NCBI RefSeq assembly: GCF_026410305.1
Contig: NZ_JAPMLQ010000003.1
Span: 310,001-374,000 of the forward strand
Length of the DNA: 64,000 nucleotides
From: Sulfitobacter sp. F26204
GTDB taxonomy: Bacteria > Pseudomonadota > Alphaproteobacteria > Rhodobacterales > Rhodobacteraceae
Reading direction: 5' to 3'
Shown in pieces: positions 36,932 through 44,963 of this stretch. Position 1 is the stretch's first letter. Each line of letters opens with the position of its first letter. The position numbers and the translations under genes were made by a program. Below the pieces are notes generated by a model, which did not search any database, had not been told where the DNA came from, and was given only the letters and a program-made list of their open reading frames with translations.

Positions 36932-37294
36932 ATGTTCGCAATCCCCGGCAAACAAGCCGTCACGATCACGCCCAAAGCAGCGGCGCAAATCAACAAGCTG
37001 ATGTCTTCGGCGGGTCATGCCGGGTTGCGTATCGGCATTAAGAAAGGCGGCTGCGCCGGCATGGAATATACCATGGAATATGTCGACGTTGCGGATCCGA
37101 ATGATGAGGTCGTTACCCAGGACGGAGCCTGTGTCATGATCGCGCCGATGGCGCAAATGTTTCTTTTCGGAACCGAAATCGACTATGAAACCTCACTGCT
37201 GGAATCCGGTTTCAAATTCAATAACCCAAATGTAACCGAGGCTTGTGGCTGCGGCGAGTCGATTAAATTCGACGATGCTCTCGGCCCGAAATGA
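36932..37294 (+). CDS. erpA: A-type iron-sulfur carrier (ErpA/SufA)
   Basis: 120 residues. The three cluster-binding Cys of the A-type family are visible in GGCAGMEY and in EACGCGESIKFDD. These proteins accept a cluster from the scaffold and pass it on to apo-enzymes. The gene follows sufT by 57 bases, and its stop overlaps the TfoX-like gene's ATG by four bases (ATGA). SufA and IscA names are possible alternatives, because the three cannot be told apart by sequence alone. Confidence 0.9.
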   Translation: MFAIPGKQAVTITPKAAAQINKLMSSAGHAGLRIGIKKGGCAGMEYTMEYVDVADPNDEVVTQDGACVMIAPMAQMFLFGTEIDYETSLLESGFKFNNPNVTEACGCGESIKFDDALGPK

Positions 37295-37620
37295 GCCTGA
37301 GCGATGCGGACATCGCTTTTGCCCGCGATCTATTCAGCGGTATCCCCGATCTGACGACCCGCAAGATGTTTGGCGGATTGGGCATCTATGCGGATGGCGT
37401 GATCTTTGCCCTGATGAAATCAGAAGGGCAGATGATGCTCAAAGCCCAGGACCCCGAATTTGCAAGCAAACTAACGGGGATGGGAGCCGAAAAATGGACC
37501 TATACCCGAAAAAGCGGAAAACTGTCTGCCATGCCCTATTGGACCTTGCCCGACCAGGCTCTGGACGAACCGGAACTTGCTCATGCCCTCGCATGTGAAG
37601 CCTTGAGCCACCTGCGTTAG
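37291..37620 (+). CDS. TfoX N-terminal domain protein
   Basis: 109 residues matching the TfoX/Sxy N-terminal domain (DLTTRKMFGGLGIYADGVIF, YTRKSGKLSAMPYWTLPDQ). In gammaproteobacteria full-length Sxy/TfoX switches on competence genes with CRP; this stand-alone domain lacks the C-terminal half, and no competence function can be claimed. Translation is coupled to erpA through an ATGA overlap. Confidence 0.85.
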   Translation: MSLSDADIAFARDLFSGIPDLTTRKMFGGLGIYADGVIFALMKSEGQMMLKAQDPEFASKLTGMGAEKWTYTRKSGKLSAMPYWTLPDQALDEPELAHALACEALSHLR

Positions 37621-37694
37621 CTTGCAGCCACTGATTGCCTTGCGTCCTGACGGCTGTTAGGAAGGCGCAACTTTTCCAAGATCACAGGACCATC

Positions 37695-38444
37695 ATGCGC
37701 CGCAAGATTGCCGCCGGAAACTGGAAGATGAACGGCACCGGTGCCGCGCTCAGCGAATTGGACGCCTTGGCACAAGCCCTGCCGCCGAACCCGCCCAGCG
37801 TCGTGATTTGTCCACCGGCTCCACTGCTTTATCGCGCCTGCGAAGTCGTAGCAGGCAAGGGAATCGACATCGGGGCCCAGGATTGCCATATGCAATCTTC
37901 TGGTGCCCACACAGGCGATATTTCGGCAGCAATGATCGCGGATACCGGTGCGATCTATACCATTGTCGGTCATTCCGAACGCCGCGCCGCCCATGAGGAA
38001 ACCAACGCCATGGTGCGCGACAAGGCCAAGGCCGCTTGGGCCGCTGGCCTGACTCCGATCCTCTGTATCGGCGAGGCGCTGGAGGACCGCGAGGCGGATA
38101 ACACCCTGAACATCATCGGCGGCCAGCTTGCCGGTTCCCTGCCCAGCGATGTCAGTGCCGAAAACACCGTCATTGCCTATGAACCGATTTGGGCCATCGG
38201 CACCGGCAAGGTCCCGACGCTCGCGCAGATCATTGAAGTACACGATTTTATCCGTGAGCGCCTGATTGCCCGCTTCGGCCAGGACATCGGCAATGCCATC
38301 CCGCTTCTCTATGGGGGCTCGGTGAAACCCGATAACGCCGCCACCATATTCAAGGCTGAGAACGTGGACGGTGCCCTTGTCGGGGGGGCTTCGCTCAAGG
38401 CCGGTGATTTTGCCCCGATCATCGCGGCACTCGCCGCCTGCTGA
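37695..38444 (+). CDS. tpiA: Triosephosphate isomerase
   Basis: 249-residue TIM barrel that interconverts glyceraldehyde-3-phosphate and dihydroxyacetone phosphate. The active-site residues are visible as Lys in GNWKMNG, His in VGHSERR and Glu in YEPIWAIGTG, with the phosphate loop LYGGSVKP. The ATG at 37695 (MRRKIAAGNWKMNG) has an AGGA site 6 bases upstream; the frame extends to 37635 but without family similarity. It follows the TfoX-like gene by 74 bases and converges on dctM. Confidence 0.97.
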   Translation: MRRKIAAGNWKMNGTGAALSELDALAQALPPNPPSVVICPPAPLLYRACEVVAGKGIDIGAQDCHMQSSGAHTGDISAAMIADTGAIYTIVGHSERRAAHEETNAMVRDKAKAAWAAGLTPILCIGEALEDREADNTLNIIGGQLAGSLPSDVSAENTVIAYEPIWAIGTGKVPTLAQIIEVHDFIRERLIARFGQDIGNAIPLLYGGSVKPDNAATIFKAENVDGALVGGASLKAGDFAPIIAALAAC

Positions 38445-38492
38445 TCTTCATCTTGCCTTTAAACTCAATGCCGCAGGCCTCACCAAGCGCCG

Positions 38493-39869
38493 TCACTTGG
38501 TGATGATCTCCGGCCCCATCATCAGCTCTGGCAACCAGGTGCTGAGCGCAGGAATGTAAGTCACCATGATCAGAAACACGAACAGCACTGCCAGAAATGG
38601 CAGGGCCGCGCGTACGACATTCATCATCGGCATGTTTGCAACGCCAGAGGTCACGAACAGGTTCAAACCCACCGGCGGTGTGATCATGCCGATTTCCATG
38701 TTCACCACCATGATGATGCCCAGATGAATTGGATCAATCCCAAGTTCGATTGCAATCGGAAACACCAGCGGCGCGACGATCACGAGCAACCCTGAAGGTT
38801 CCATAAACTGGCCACCGATCAACAGGATCACGTTGACGATGATCAAAAAGACAATCGGGCCGAAGCCCGCGCTCAACATTGCAGCGGAAATTTGCTGGGG
38901 AATCTGTTCGTCGGTCAGCACGTGCTTGAGGATCAAGGCATTGGCGATGATGAACATCAAGGTCACCGTCAACTTGCCCGCCTCGAACAGGGTATTGCGC
39001 GTATCGCGGTGGAAAAAGACCGTGATCAGGGACATCGGCTTTTTCAGAAACGAAATATTTTGCCCTTCCCCTTTGACATGCAGCGGTCCCATATCGCGAT
39101 AGACAAAAGACGCGATGATGAAGGCATAAACCGCGGCCACTGCTGCGGCTTCGGTCGGGGTGAAAATCCCCCCATAGATACCGCCCAGGATGATCACGAT
39201 GAGGAACAGTCCCCAGCCCGCCTCAATACCCGAGCGCCGTACTTCGTCCCAGCCCTTCCAGTCACCTTTGGGCAGGTTTTTCACCCGTGCCATGATATAG
39301 ATCGTTACCATCAGCATCATGCCCGCCAAAAGGCCGGGAATGACACCAGCCAGGAACATCCGCCCCACCGACACATCTGTTGCCGAAGCATAGACCACCA
39401 TCACGATCGACGGTGGGATAAGAATGCCCAGCGTCCCGGCCACGGCGATAACCCCAGCGGCAAAATCCTTGGTGTAGCCGACCTCGCGCATGCCAACGAT
39501 GACAATCGACCCGATCGCGACCACCGTTGCAGGAGAGGAGCCACTGAGTGCGGCAAAGAGCATACAGGCAAATACACCCGCAATTGCAAGGCCACCGGGC
39601 AAATGCCCGACCAGGGCAATCGAAAACCGGATAATGCGTCGTGCAACCCCGCCTGTCGACATAAAGGACGAGGCCAGAATAAAGAAGGGGATCGCCAGAA
39701 GGGTGTAATGCCCTGCCATTGCCTGAAAAAAGGTCTGGGCAATCGAGGCCATCGAAGTATCGGAAAGCGCCAGCAAGAAGATAATCGAGGACAGGCCCAG
39801 CGACACGGCGATCGGCACCCCGATCAACATCAAGCCGACGACCATGGTGAAGAGAATGACAACTTCCAT
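38493..39869 (-). CDS. dctM: C4-dicarboxylate TRAP transporter large permease
   Basis: 458 residues with about twelve hydrophobic segments; it carries the Na+/substrate translocation path. Family hallmarks include IPFFILASSFMSTGGVARRI, GSSPATVVAIGSI, FTPTEAAAVAAVYA and EIGMITPPVGLNLFV. It is the last gene of dctP-dctQ-dctM, four bases after dctQ. A large cytoplasmic loop near residues 265-295 is longer than in canonical DctM. Upstream dctB-dctD on the same strand support C4-dicarboxylates (succinate, malate, fumarate) as substrates. Confidence 0.95.
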   Translation of the reverse strand: MEVVILFTMVVGLMLIGVPIAVSLGLSSIIFLLALSDTSMASIAQTFFQAMAGHYTLLAIPFFILASSFMSTGGVARRIIRFSIALVGHLPGGLAIAGVFACMLFAALSGSSPATVVAIGSIVIVGMREVGYTKDFAAGVIAVAGTLGILIPPSIVMVVYASATDVSVGRMFLAGVIPGLLAGMMLMVTIYIMARVKNLPKGDWKGWDEVRRSGIEAGWGLFLIVIILGGIYGGIFTPTEAAAVAAVYAFIIASFVYRDMGPLHVKGEGQNISFLKKPMSLITVFFHRDTRNTLFEAGKLTVTLMFIIANALILKHVLTDEQIPQQISAAMLSAGFGPIVFLIIVNVILLIGGQFMEPSGLLVIVAPLVFPIAIELGIDPIHLGIIMVVNMEIGMITPPVGLNLFVTSGVANMPMMNVVRAALPFLAVLFVFLIMVTYIPALSTWLPELMMGPEIITK

Positions 39870-39873
39870 ATTC

Positions 39874-40602
39874 TCAATCCCCTGCGTTCAGATGTTTGAC
39901 GTCTTCGACCGCTTCCTCGGCCTCGTGGCTGACGATCAGCGACCTTTGTCGGCCCGCCACTACTTTCACAGTGGCCTGCACAAAGCGCAGCAAAAGCAAC
40001 GCCGCACCAAAGGGAAGCATCGCATAGGGAATGAAACGCGGCAGCTTTTCATAGGCTTCACCTTCATTCATGATCGGCTCGATAAAGCGGAGCCATTCGG
40101 GGATCGGCGTATCAATCACCTCGTACCAGGCCTGATCACGGGTATTTTCAAATCCTGTCGGGAACCAGCGGCCCGAGGTCACATCAAGTCCCGCAAAGGG
40201 CGCCCAGTAATCCCAGGCCCCTTTCATCAACAGCGCCGCATATACGATACAGACAATGCCCGCAGCCGTTGCCAGTATCCTGCGTGGTCCATCGTTCAAC
40301 AGGTTGATCAAGGCATCGACGCCCAGATGAGCAGTCACCTTGACCGCGTAGGACATGCCGAACAGTACCAACCAGGCGAAAAGAAAGGTCACGACTTCAA
40401 GACCCCAGATGATACCTCCGGGAATATCAACGCCGAGCAGGCCTTCAACCCAGCGACCAAAGGCTGAGTTGAAAACATAGCGAAGCATGACGTTCACAAA
40501 GGTAATGATGGTCATCAACCCGAGAATCAGCGCAATCGCTGTTTCCTCGATCTCGCTCACAATGCGCGCAAGTCCGGATTGTTCTAACGAATGGCCGGTC
40601 AT
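39874..40602 (-). CDS. dctQ: C4-dicarboxylate TRAP transporter small permease
   Basis: 242 residues, four main hydrophobic segments (ETAIALILGLMTIITFVNVM, VVTFLFAWLVLFGMSYAV, ILATAAGIVCIVYAALLM, MLPFGAALLLLRFVQATV), and a periplasmic/cytoplasmic insertion between the third and fourth, longer than in classical DctQ. The HLGVD motif (typical TRAP small subunit H-x-x-V/D) lies near residue 91. It sits between dctP and dctM. Confidence 0.93.
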   Translation of the reverse strand: MTGHSLEQSGLARIVSEIEETAIALILGLMTIITFVNVMLRYVFNSAFGRWVEGLLGVDIPGGIIWGLEVVTFLFAWLVLFGMSYAVKVTAHLGVDALINLLNDGPRRILATAAGIVCIVYAALLMKGAWDYWAPFAGLDVTSGRWFPTGFENTRDQAWYEVIDTPIPEWLRFIEPIMNEGEAYEKLPRFIPYAMLPFGAALLLLRFVQATVKVVAGRQRSLIVSHEAEEAVEDVKHLNAGD

Positions 40603-40648
40603 GCCGCGCCCCTCCCCGGTTCAAAAAAGAACAAACAAACAATTGGTT

Positions 40649-40680
40649 GCGGTTAACTCTTTATGCAAAGAGTTAACCGC
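40649..40680 (-). other. Perfect 14-bp stem-loop between dctP and dctQ
   Basis: Arms 40649-40662 (GCGGTTAACTCTTT) and 40667-40680 pair fully around a 4-base loop, starting 8 bases past the dctP stop. The minus strand after it is T-rich but interrupted, so it may be a leaky terminator or a 3'-end stabiliser giving more DctP than DctQM. A similar element follows the binding-protein gene of the first TRAP operon. Confidence 0.75.
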
Positions 40681-40688
40681 TGCAACGC

Positions 40689-41684
40689 TCAGTGCTTGGC
40701 GTTGATTTCCTGCGCTGCGTCGATGTTCTCCTGGCCAACGTCGCCTTTGAACTCTTCCCAGACAGGTTTCATCACCGCGACCCATGCATCACGCTGTGCT
40801 GCATCCAGCTCGCGTACAACACCACCGGCATCCAGAATGGCTTGCTTGGCCTTCGCGTTGACGGAAGTAGACTCAGAGTTGCGCGCCTCGGTCACTTCCG
40901 TCACGATTGTCAGCAGTTGGTCGCGGACATCCGCATCCAGGGAATCAAGCCAGTCAGTCGAAGTCACCAGAAGATAATCAATGATGCCGTGGTTGGTTTC
41001 CGTCACGCCATCCTGCACCTCAAAGAACTTCTTCCCATAGATGTTGGACCATGTGTTTTCCTGACCGTCCACAACACCGGTCTGCAAAGCACCATAGACT
41101 TCGGAGAAGGCCATCGGCTGAGGGGAGCCGCCCATCGCCGCCATCTGGGCCTTTAGAACGTCAGAGTTCTGAACGCGGAATTTCAGACCAGCAGCGTCGG
41201 TCGGCAGCATCAATGGCTTGTTGGCCGACATTTGCTTCATGCCATTGTGCCAGAACGCCAGCCCCATCAGACCGCGACGCGACATGCTTTCTTTCATCGC
41301 CTGACCGGTTTCGGAATTCTGGAATTCGTCAACCGCATCAATGTTCTTGAACATGAATGGCAGATCGAAAATACGGAATTGCTTGGTGAATTGCTCGAAC
41401 TTGGACAGGGAGGGGGCAGCCAGTTGCACATCGCCCTGCAAAAGCGCCTCAAGCACCTGATCATCGTTATAAAGGGTGGAGTTCGGGAAAACCTCCATAC
41501 AGGCCTTGCCGTTCATTTCGTCGTTAACACGCTGTTCCAACAGGGATGCAGCGATGCCCTTGGGGTGTTTGTCGGTGTTGGTTACGTGGCTGAACTTGAT
41601 CACGATCTCGCCGTCATCACATGCAGCTGCAACAGCGCCTGCGGATACGGTCATCGCCAAAACGGCCATTGTCAAAAATTTCAT
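40689..41684 (-). CDS. dctP: C4-dicarboxylate TRAP substrate-binding protein
   Basis: 331 residues with a Sec signal peptide (about 1-20, LAMTVSAGAVAAA). The DctP family signature is clear: IKFSHVTNTDKHPKGIAASL, GLAFWHNGMKQMSANKPLML, LKFRVQNSDVLKAQ (carboxylate-binding Arg) and SEVYGALQTGVVDGQENTW. It delivers the dicarboxylate to DctQM. A GGAGGAG site precedes the ATG. The gene is 240 bases downstream of dctD, which leaves room for its own promoter and the two palindromic sites at 41871-41920. Confidence 0.96.
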   Translation of the reverse strand: MKFLTMAVLAMTVSAGAVAAACDDGEIVIKFSHVTNTDKHPKGIAASLLEQRVNDEMNGKACMEVFPNSTLYNDDQVLEALLQGDVQLAAPSLSKFEQFTKQFRIFDLPFMFKNIDAVDEFQNSETGQAMKESMSRRGLMGLAFWHNGMKQMSANKPLMLPTDAAGLKFRVQNSDVLKAQMAAMGGSPQPMAFSEVYGALQTGVVDGQENTWSNIYGKKFFEVQDGVTETNHGIIDYLLVTSTDWLDSLDADVRDQLLTIVTEVTEARNSESTSVNAKAKQAILDAGGVVRELDAAQRDAWVAVMKPVWEEFKGDVGQENIDAAQEINAKH

Positions 41685-41870
41685 CGGTTCTCCTCCCAGA
41701 GTATAGAATCAAGTTATGGCAGGGCTGCGCCTGCTCGGGAGCATAAGAAGCGAGTATCGCGTCGCTCACAAGGATCGGTTTTCATTGTCAGGTTTGCGGT
41801 TTTTTTCTATACATAATCAGATGCTTGATCCGGGTTGAAATCTGGTCATACAGATCCGGACCCGCCCGAC

Positions 41871-41920
41871 TGTGCGGAATTTCGCACAGTCTGCTGCGCG
41901 CCCGTGCGGAAATCCGCACA
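41871..41920 (-). promoter_or_regulatory. Tandem 18-bp palindromes, probable DctD binding sites
   Basis: TGTGCGGAATTTCGCACA (41871-41888) and CGTGCGGAAATCCGCACA (41903-41920) share the pattern GTGCGGAAWTYCGCACA. Their centres are 32 bases apart, close to three helical turns, so dimers would bind on one face. They begin 5 bases past the dctD stop and lie about 187 bases upstream of dctP. I found no sigma-54 (GG-N10-GC) promoter between them and dctP; a TTTCAA-N18-TTATGT sigma-70-like pair is possible near 41810-41840. Confidence 0.78.
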
Positions 41921-41924
41921 TTTT

Positions 41925-43154
41925 TCAGCGGCGAAAATCCTCTGCGCGGATGTTATATCGCGCCAGTTTATCATAGAAAGTCTTGCGTGGCAGCTTCAAC
42001 GCTTCGGCGGCGGCAGATGCCTGTCCATCCGTCCGGCGCAACGCGGCCTCCAACAGGGATTTCTCAATCACCGATAGCTGTTCAGCCAGACCGAGTGAAG
42101 TATCGGGCGTCACATCTTCGGGCAACCCCATCACAAAGCGCATCGCGACAGACATCAATGCACGTGCATTGCCCGGCCAATCACGTGCCATCAGTCCCGA
42201 AATGAAATCTGGTGATATTTCCGGAGCCTGCAATCCGGCCTGTTCGGCCGCCTGCGCCACATAGCGGCGGAACATTTCATCAATGTCTTCAGGGCGTTCC
42301 GCAAGCGCGGGGATGCGCACGCGCAGAGCCTCCAACCGATAATAAAGATCTGCGTTGAACCGACCATTCTGCATTTCCTCGGCCAGATCACGCGTGTTTC
42401 CCGCAATCAGGCAAACCCCCTGTGCACCCTCATGCCCCTCGCTCAGCGCCAGTTGCAATTGCGCCGGCAGATAAGAGATTTCGTCGATGAACAAACTCCC
42501 CCCCTCGGCTGCCTGCAACGCCTCGCGCAAGGCGTCCTGTGTCAATCCAGCCGCTGCACGTTTTACGAATCCCGCTTTGGAGCGTGCAGAACTCAAATGG
42601 ATAACCTCGGCTACCTTTGATATACCCGACCCCAGAGGCCCGGTGACAAGCGCATCATCTTCGGCCTGCGCCACCAGCCGGATTTGCCGGCGCAACCCTT
42701 CGGCCAGATCAGATATGCCAAACACCATCCGTGCGGCGGGATCACCGGTTTCGTCCAGAAAACGCAGACGCCGGTTTTCAAGGACTTGGGCCCGCTTGCG
42801 CAATGCACGTTCCAGTTGGTTGATCAGATCAGCAGGTGCACAGGGTTTTTCGAGAAAGCCATATGCGCCCTGCGCCATCGCGGCCACAGCCATCGGGATG
42901 TCGCCTTCGCCGGTCAACAGGATTACTGGCAATTCAGGGTCTTGCTGTTGGGCATAGTCCAACAGATGAAAACCGTCACGACCGGGCATACGGATGTCCG
43001 ACAGGATCACACCTTGAAACTGGGGCGAAATTTGATCCTTGGCGACAACAAACGACCCTGCTGTAATCGCCGTTATATCCGCAAGTTCCAGCGTTTGCGC
43101 CAATGCTTCACGCACTGCGGCATCATCATCCACCAATAGCACAACGCCCGTCAC
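41925..43154 (-). CDS. dctD: DctD-like response regulator with degenerate AAA+ domain
   Basis: 409 residues in NtrC-family order: receiver (1-120; Asp9-11, phospho-Asp53, Thr81, Lys103), AAA+ region (about 140-345), and a Fis-type HTH (365-405, DGQASAAAEALKLPRKTFYD). The AAA+ domain is altered: the P-loop reads GPLGSGIS with Ile178 in place of the ATP-binding Lys, and the GAFTGA loop that contacts sigma-54 is deleted between residues 200 and 218. It is also about 35 residues shorter than usual. It probably acts on the sites at 41871-41920 by a sigma-70 mode. GTG start, overlapping dctB (GTGA). Confidence 0.9.
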   Translation of the reverse strand: MTGVVLLVDDDAAVREALAQTLELADITAITAGSFVVAKDQISPQFQGVILSDIRMPGRDGFHLLDYAQQQDPELPVILLTGEGDIPMAVAAMAQGAYGFLEKPCAPADLINQLERALRKRAQVLENRRLRFLDETGDPAARMVFGISDLAEGLRRQIRLVAQAEDDALVTGPLGSGISKVAEVIHLSSARSKAGFVKRAAAGLTQDALREALQAAEGGSLFIDEISYLPAQLQLALSEGHEGAQGVCLIAGNTRDLAEEMQNGRFNADLYYRLEALRVRIPALAERPEDIDEMFRRYVAQAAEQAGLQAPEISPDFISGLMARDWPGNARALMSVAMRFVMGLPEDVTPDTSLGLAEQLSVIEKSLLEAALRRTDGQASAAAEALKLPRKTFYDKLARYNIRAEDFRR

Positions 43155-44905
43155 GCCGCCTGCTCCTTGGGGGTCGCCCTTTCGAGTGTTACGGTAAACA
43201 CGGCACCTCCTTGTTGTAGGTTGCTGCCTTTGATCTGACCGCCAAAGCTCTGCACAATGCCATAACTGATTGACAGACCCAGTCCCATACCGCTGGTCTG
43301 GTCCACGGTCTTGGTCGAGTAAAAGGGGTCAAAGACCTTGTCTGGCATTTCGATTCCCGGTCCGGTATCGCGAAATTCGACCTGCACCGAGTCGTCGGCA
43401 TGAACCCGCACCTCAAGCCTGCGTTCCGCCCTGTCAGCCATGGCATCCACCGCATTGGTGATCAGGTTTACAAAAACCTGCCCCAGTCTGACCTCGCCAC
43501 CGCGCACCCAAACTCCGGTCTCAACCGGATCAAAGACCAGTGCAACCTTTGCCGCCTTGCGGTGCCCCTCAGTCATCTCCATTGCGCTCAGTAGAACCGC
43601 AGCCAGATCAACCCGGTCCTGTGCAATGTCCTCCTGGCGTGCAAAGGCGCGCAGATTCTGGATGATGCGGGCCATACGCTGTGCCAGTTCGGATATTCGG
43701 GTCAGGTTCTCTGCGGCGCGTTGATGATTGTCACGCGCCAAGAACTGTACCGCATTTTCAGCAAAGGACCGGATCGCCATCAAGGGCTGGTTCAATTCAT
43801 GGCTGATCCCCGCCGACATCTGGCCCAGGGCGCTCAACTTGCCCGCCTGCATCAGATCCTCCTGCGCCTGTCGCAAGGCAACCTGCGCCTCTTCCCGCTC
43901 GTTTGCCTCGGCCACAAGCTTGGCGTTGGTCTCGCGCAGGGCCACGGTGCGTTTGGCCACCCGCGCCTCAAGCTGGACATTCGCCGCAGCCAAGGTGCGC
44001 CGTCGTTCAGAGGCAAGAAACAAGAGTGACCCAAAGGCCATACACAGCCCCGCCACCGCGGCCGCCTGTGCAAAAGCCAGTGCGCGGGTTTGCGTCACAT
44101 CCAGCAAGACCTCGCCGGTCATGCCGATCATCGGCAGGGCCTGTGTCAGATGCAACGCCTCGCCCGGCAGATAGGGGCCCCAACCCAATTGCCAGATCTC
44201 ATGCGGCCCGACTCTGCGCGCTTCAAACGCCGGAGCATCGCCGTGCGGCGGAATTAGACCTGGCGTATGCGCAGGCCGTTTCCAGAACAGCAATTCGGTA
44301 CGGTTTGCGATATAGACCTCACCCTGCGCATCGGTGAAAAATGCAGCCGGGTTGGTGCCGCGCCAGTTATAGTCAATACCGTTCAGATCCGTGATCACCA
44401 CCACCGCACCCTGCACCTTTCCGTTGCGACCAAATACAGGTGCCGCATGAAAAAATGCACGCTGGGTCAGGGGATAGGCCGGACCGTGCCCCCACCCCAA
44501 AGCCCCGCGCAAAGCCCGTTTGACATGACGCCCGTCGCGCAAAGCTGACAGATTACGCCCCGAAGCAGATGCCGCAATGCGCCCCTCGGCTGACAACACC
44601 AGGACATCAAGCGCTGCCGATTTGTCCGCGACCTCCAACAACAGATCCCGCGTCGCCGCGCTGCCACCTTCCTGCACCGCGACCGCGATCATAGGGTGAT
44701 CTGCCATCAGCACCGCCAAATCGCGGTAGCGTTGCAATTGTCCAACCAGACGGTCGCTTGCCAGGGTCAGATCCGCCTGCCCACGCGCTGCCAGCTGGTC
44801 CAACCCCTGTTGGTAGGCATAGCGCCAGACGCAGCCCGCAAGGACAGCGACGATCATCACAAATGCCAGCACCACCGCGACACGCTGTCGAAAGCCATGT
44901 TTCAT
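43151..44905 (-). CDS. dctB: DctB-like sensor histidine kinase
   Basis: 584-residue membrane kinase. A membrane segment at about 10-32 and a second near 275-295 enclose a periplasmic sensor of the double-PAS (PDC) type, as in DctB, which senses C4-dicarboxylates. Cytoplasmic parts are a coiled coil, the phospho-acceptor box GISHELNQPLMAIRSFAENA, and the ATPase with VNLITNAVDAM (N), FRDTGPGIE (G1) and SGMGLGLSIS (G2). Its stop overlaps dctD. The ATG at 44905 is preferred because it leads directly into the membrane segment. It is divergent from the P450 gene with only 58 bases between the starts. Confidence 0.93.
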   Translation of the reverse strand: MKHGFRQRVAVVLAFVMIVAVLAGCVWRYAYQQGLDQLAARGQADLTLASDRLVGQLQRYRDLAVLMADHPMIAVAVQEGGSAATRDLLLEVADKSAALDVLVLSAEGRIAASASGRNLSALRDGRHVKRALRGALGWGHGPAYPLTQRAFFHAAPVFGRNGKVQGAVVVITDLNGIDYNWRGTNPAAFFTDAQGEVYIANRTELLFWKRPAHTPGLIPPHGDAPAFEARRVGPHEIWQLGWGPYLPGEALHLTQALPMIGMTGEVLLDVTQTRALAFAQAAAVAGLCMAFGSLLFLASERRRTLAAANVQLEARVAKRTVALRETNAKLVAEANEREEAQVALRQAQEDLMQAGKLSALGQMSAGISHELNQPLMAIRSFAENAVQFLARDNHQRAAENLTRISELAQRMARIIQNLRAFARQEDIAQDRVDLAAVLLSAMEMTEGHRKAAKVALVFDPVETGVWVRGGEVRLGQVFVNLITNAVDAMADRAERRLEVRVHADDSVQVEFRDTGPGIEMPDKVFDPFYSTKTVDQTSGMGLGLSISYGIVQSFGGQIKGSNLQQGGAVFTVTLERATPKEQAA

Positions 44906-44963
44906 GGCAACAGATTGCACGTGCCCCCTTGCCTTGACCAGTCCCCTGAGTTTGGATGACCGC

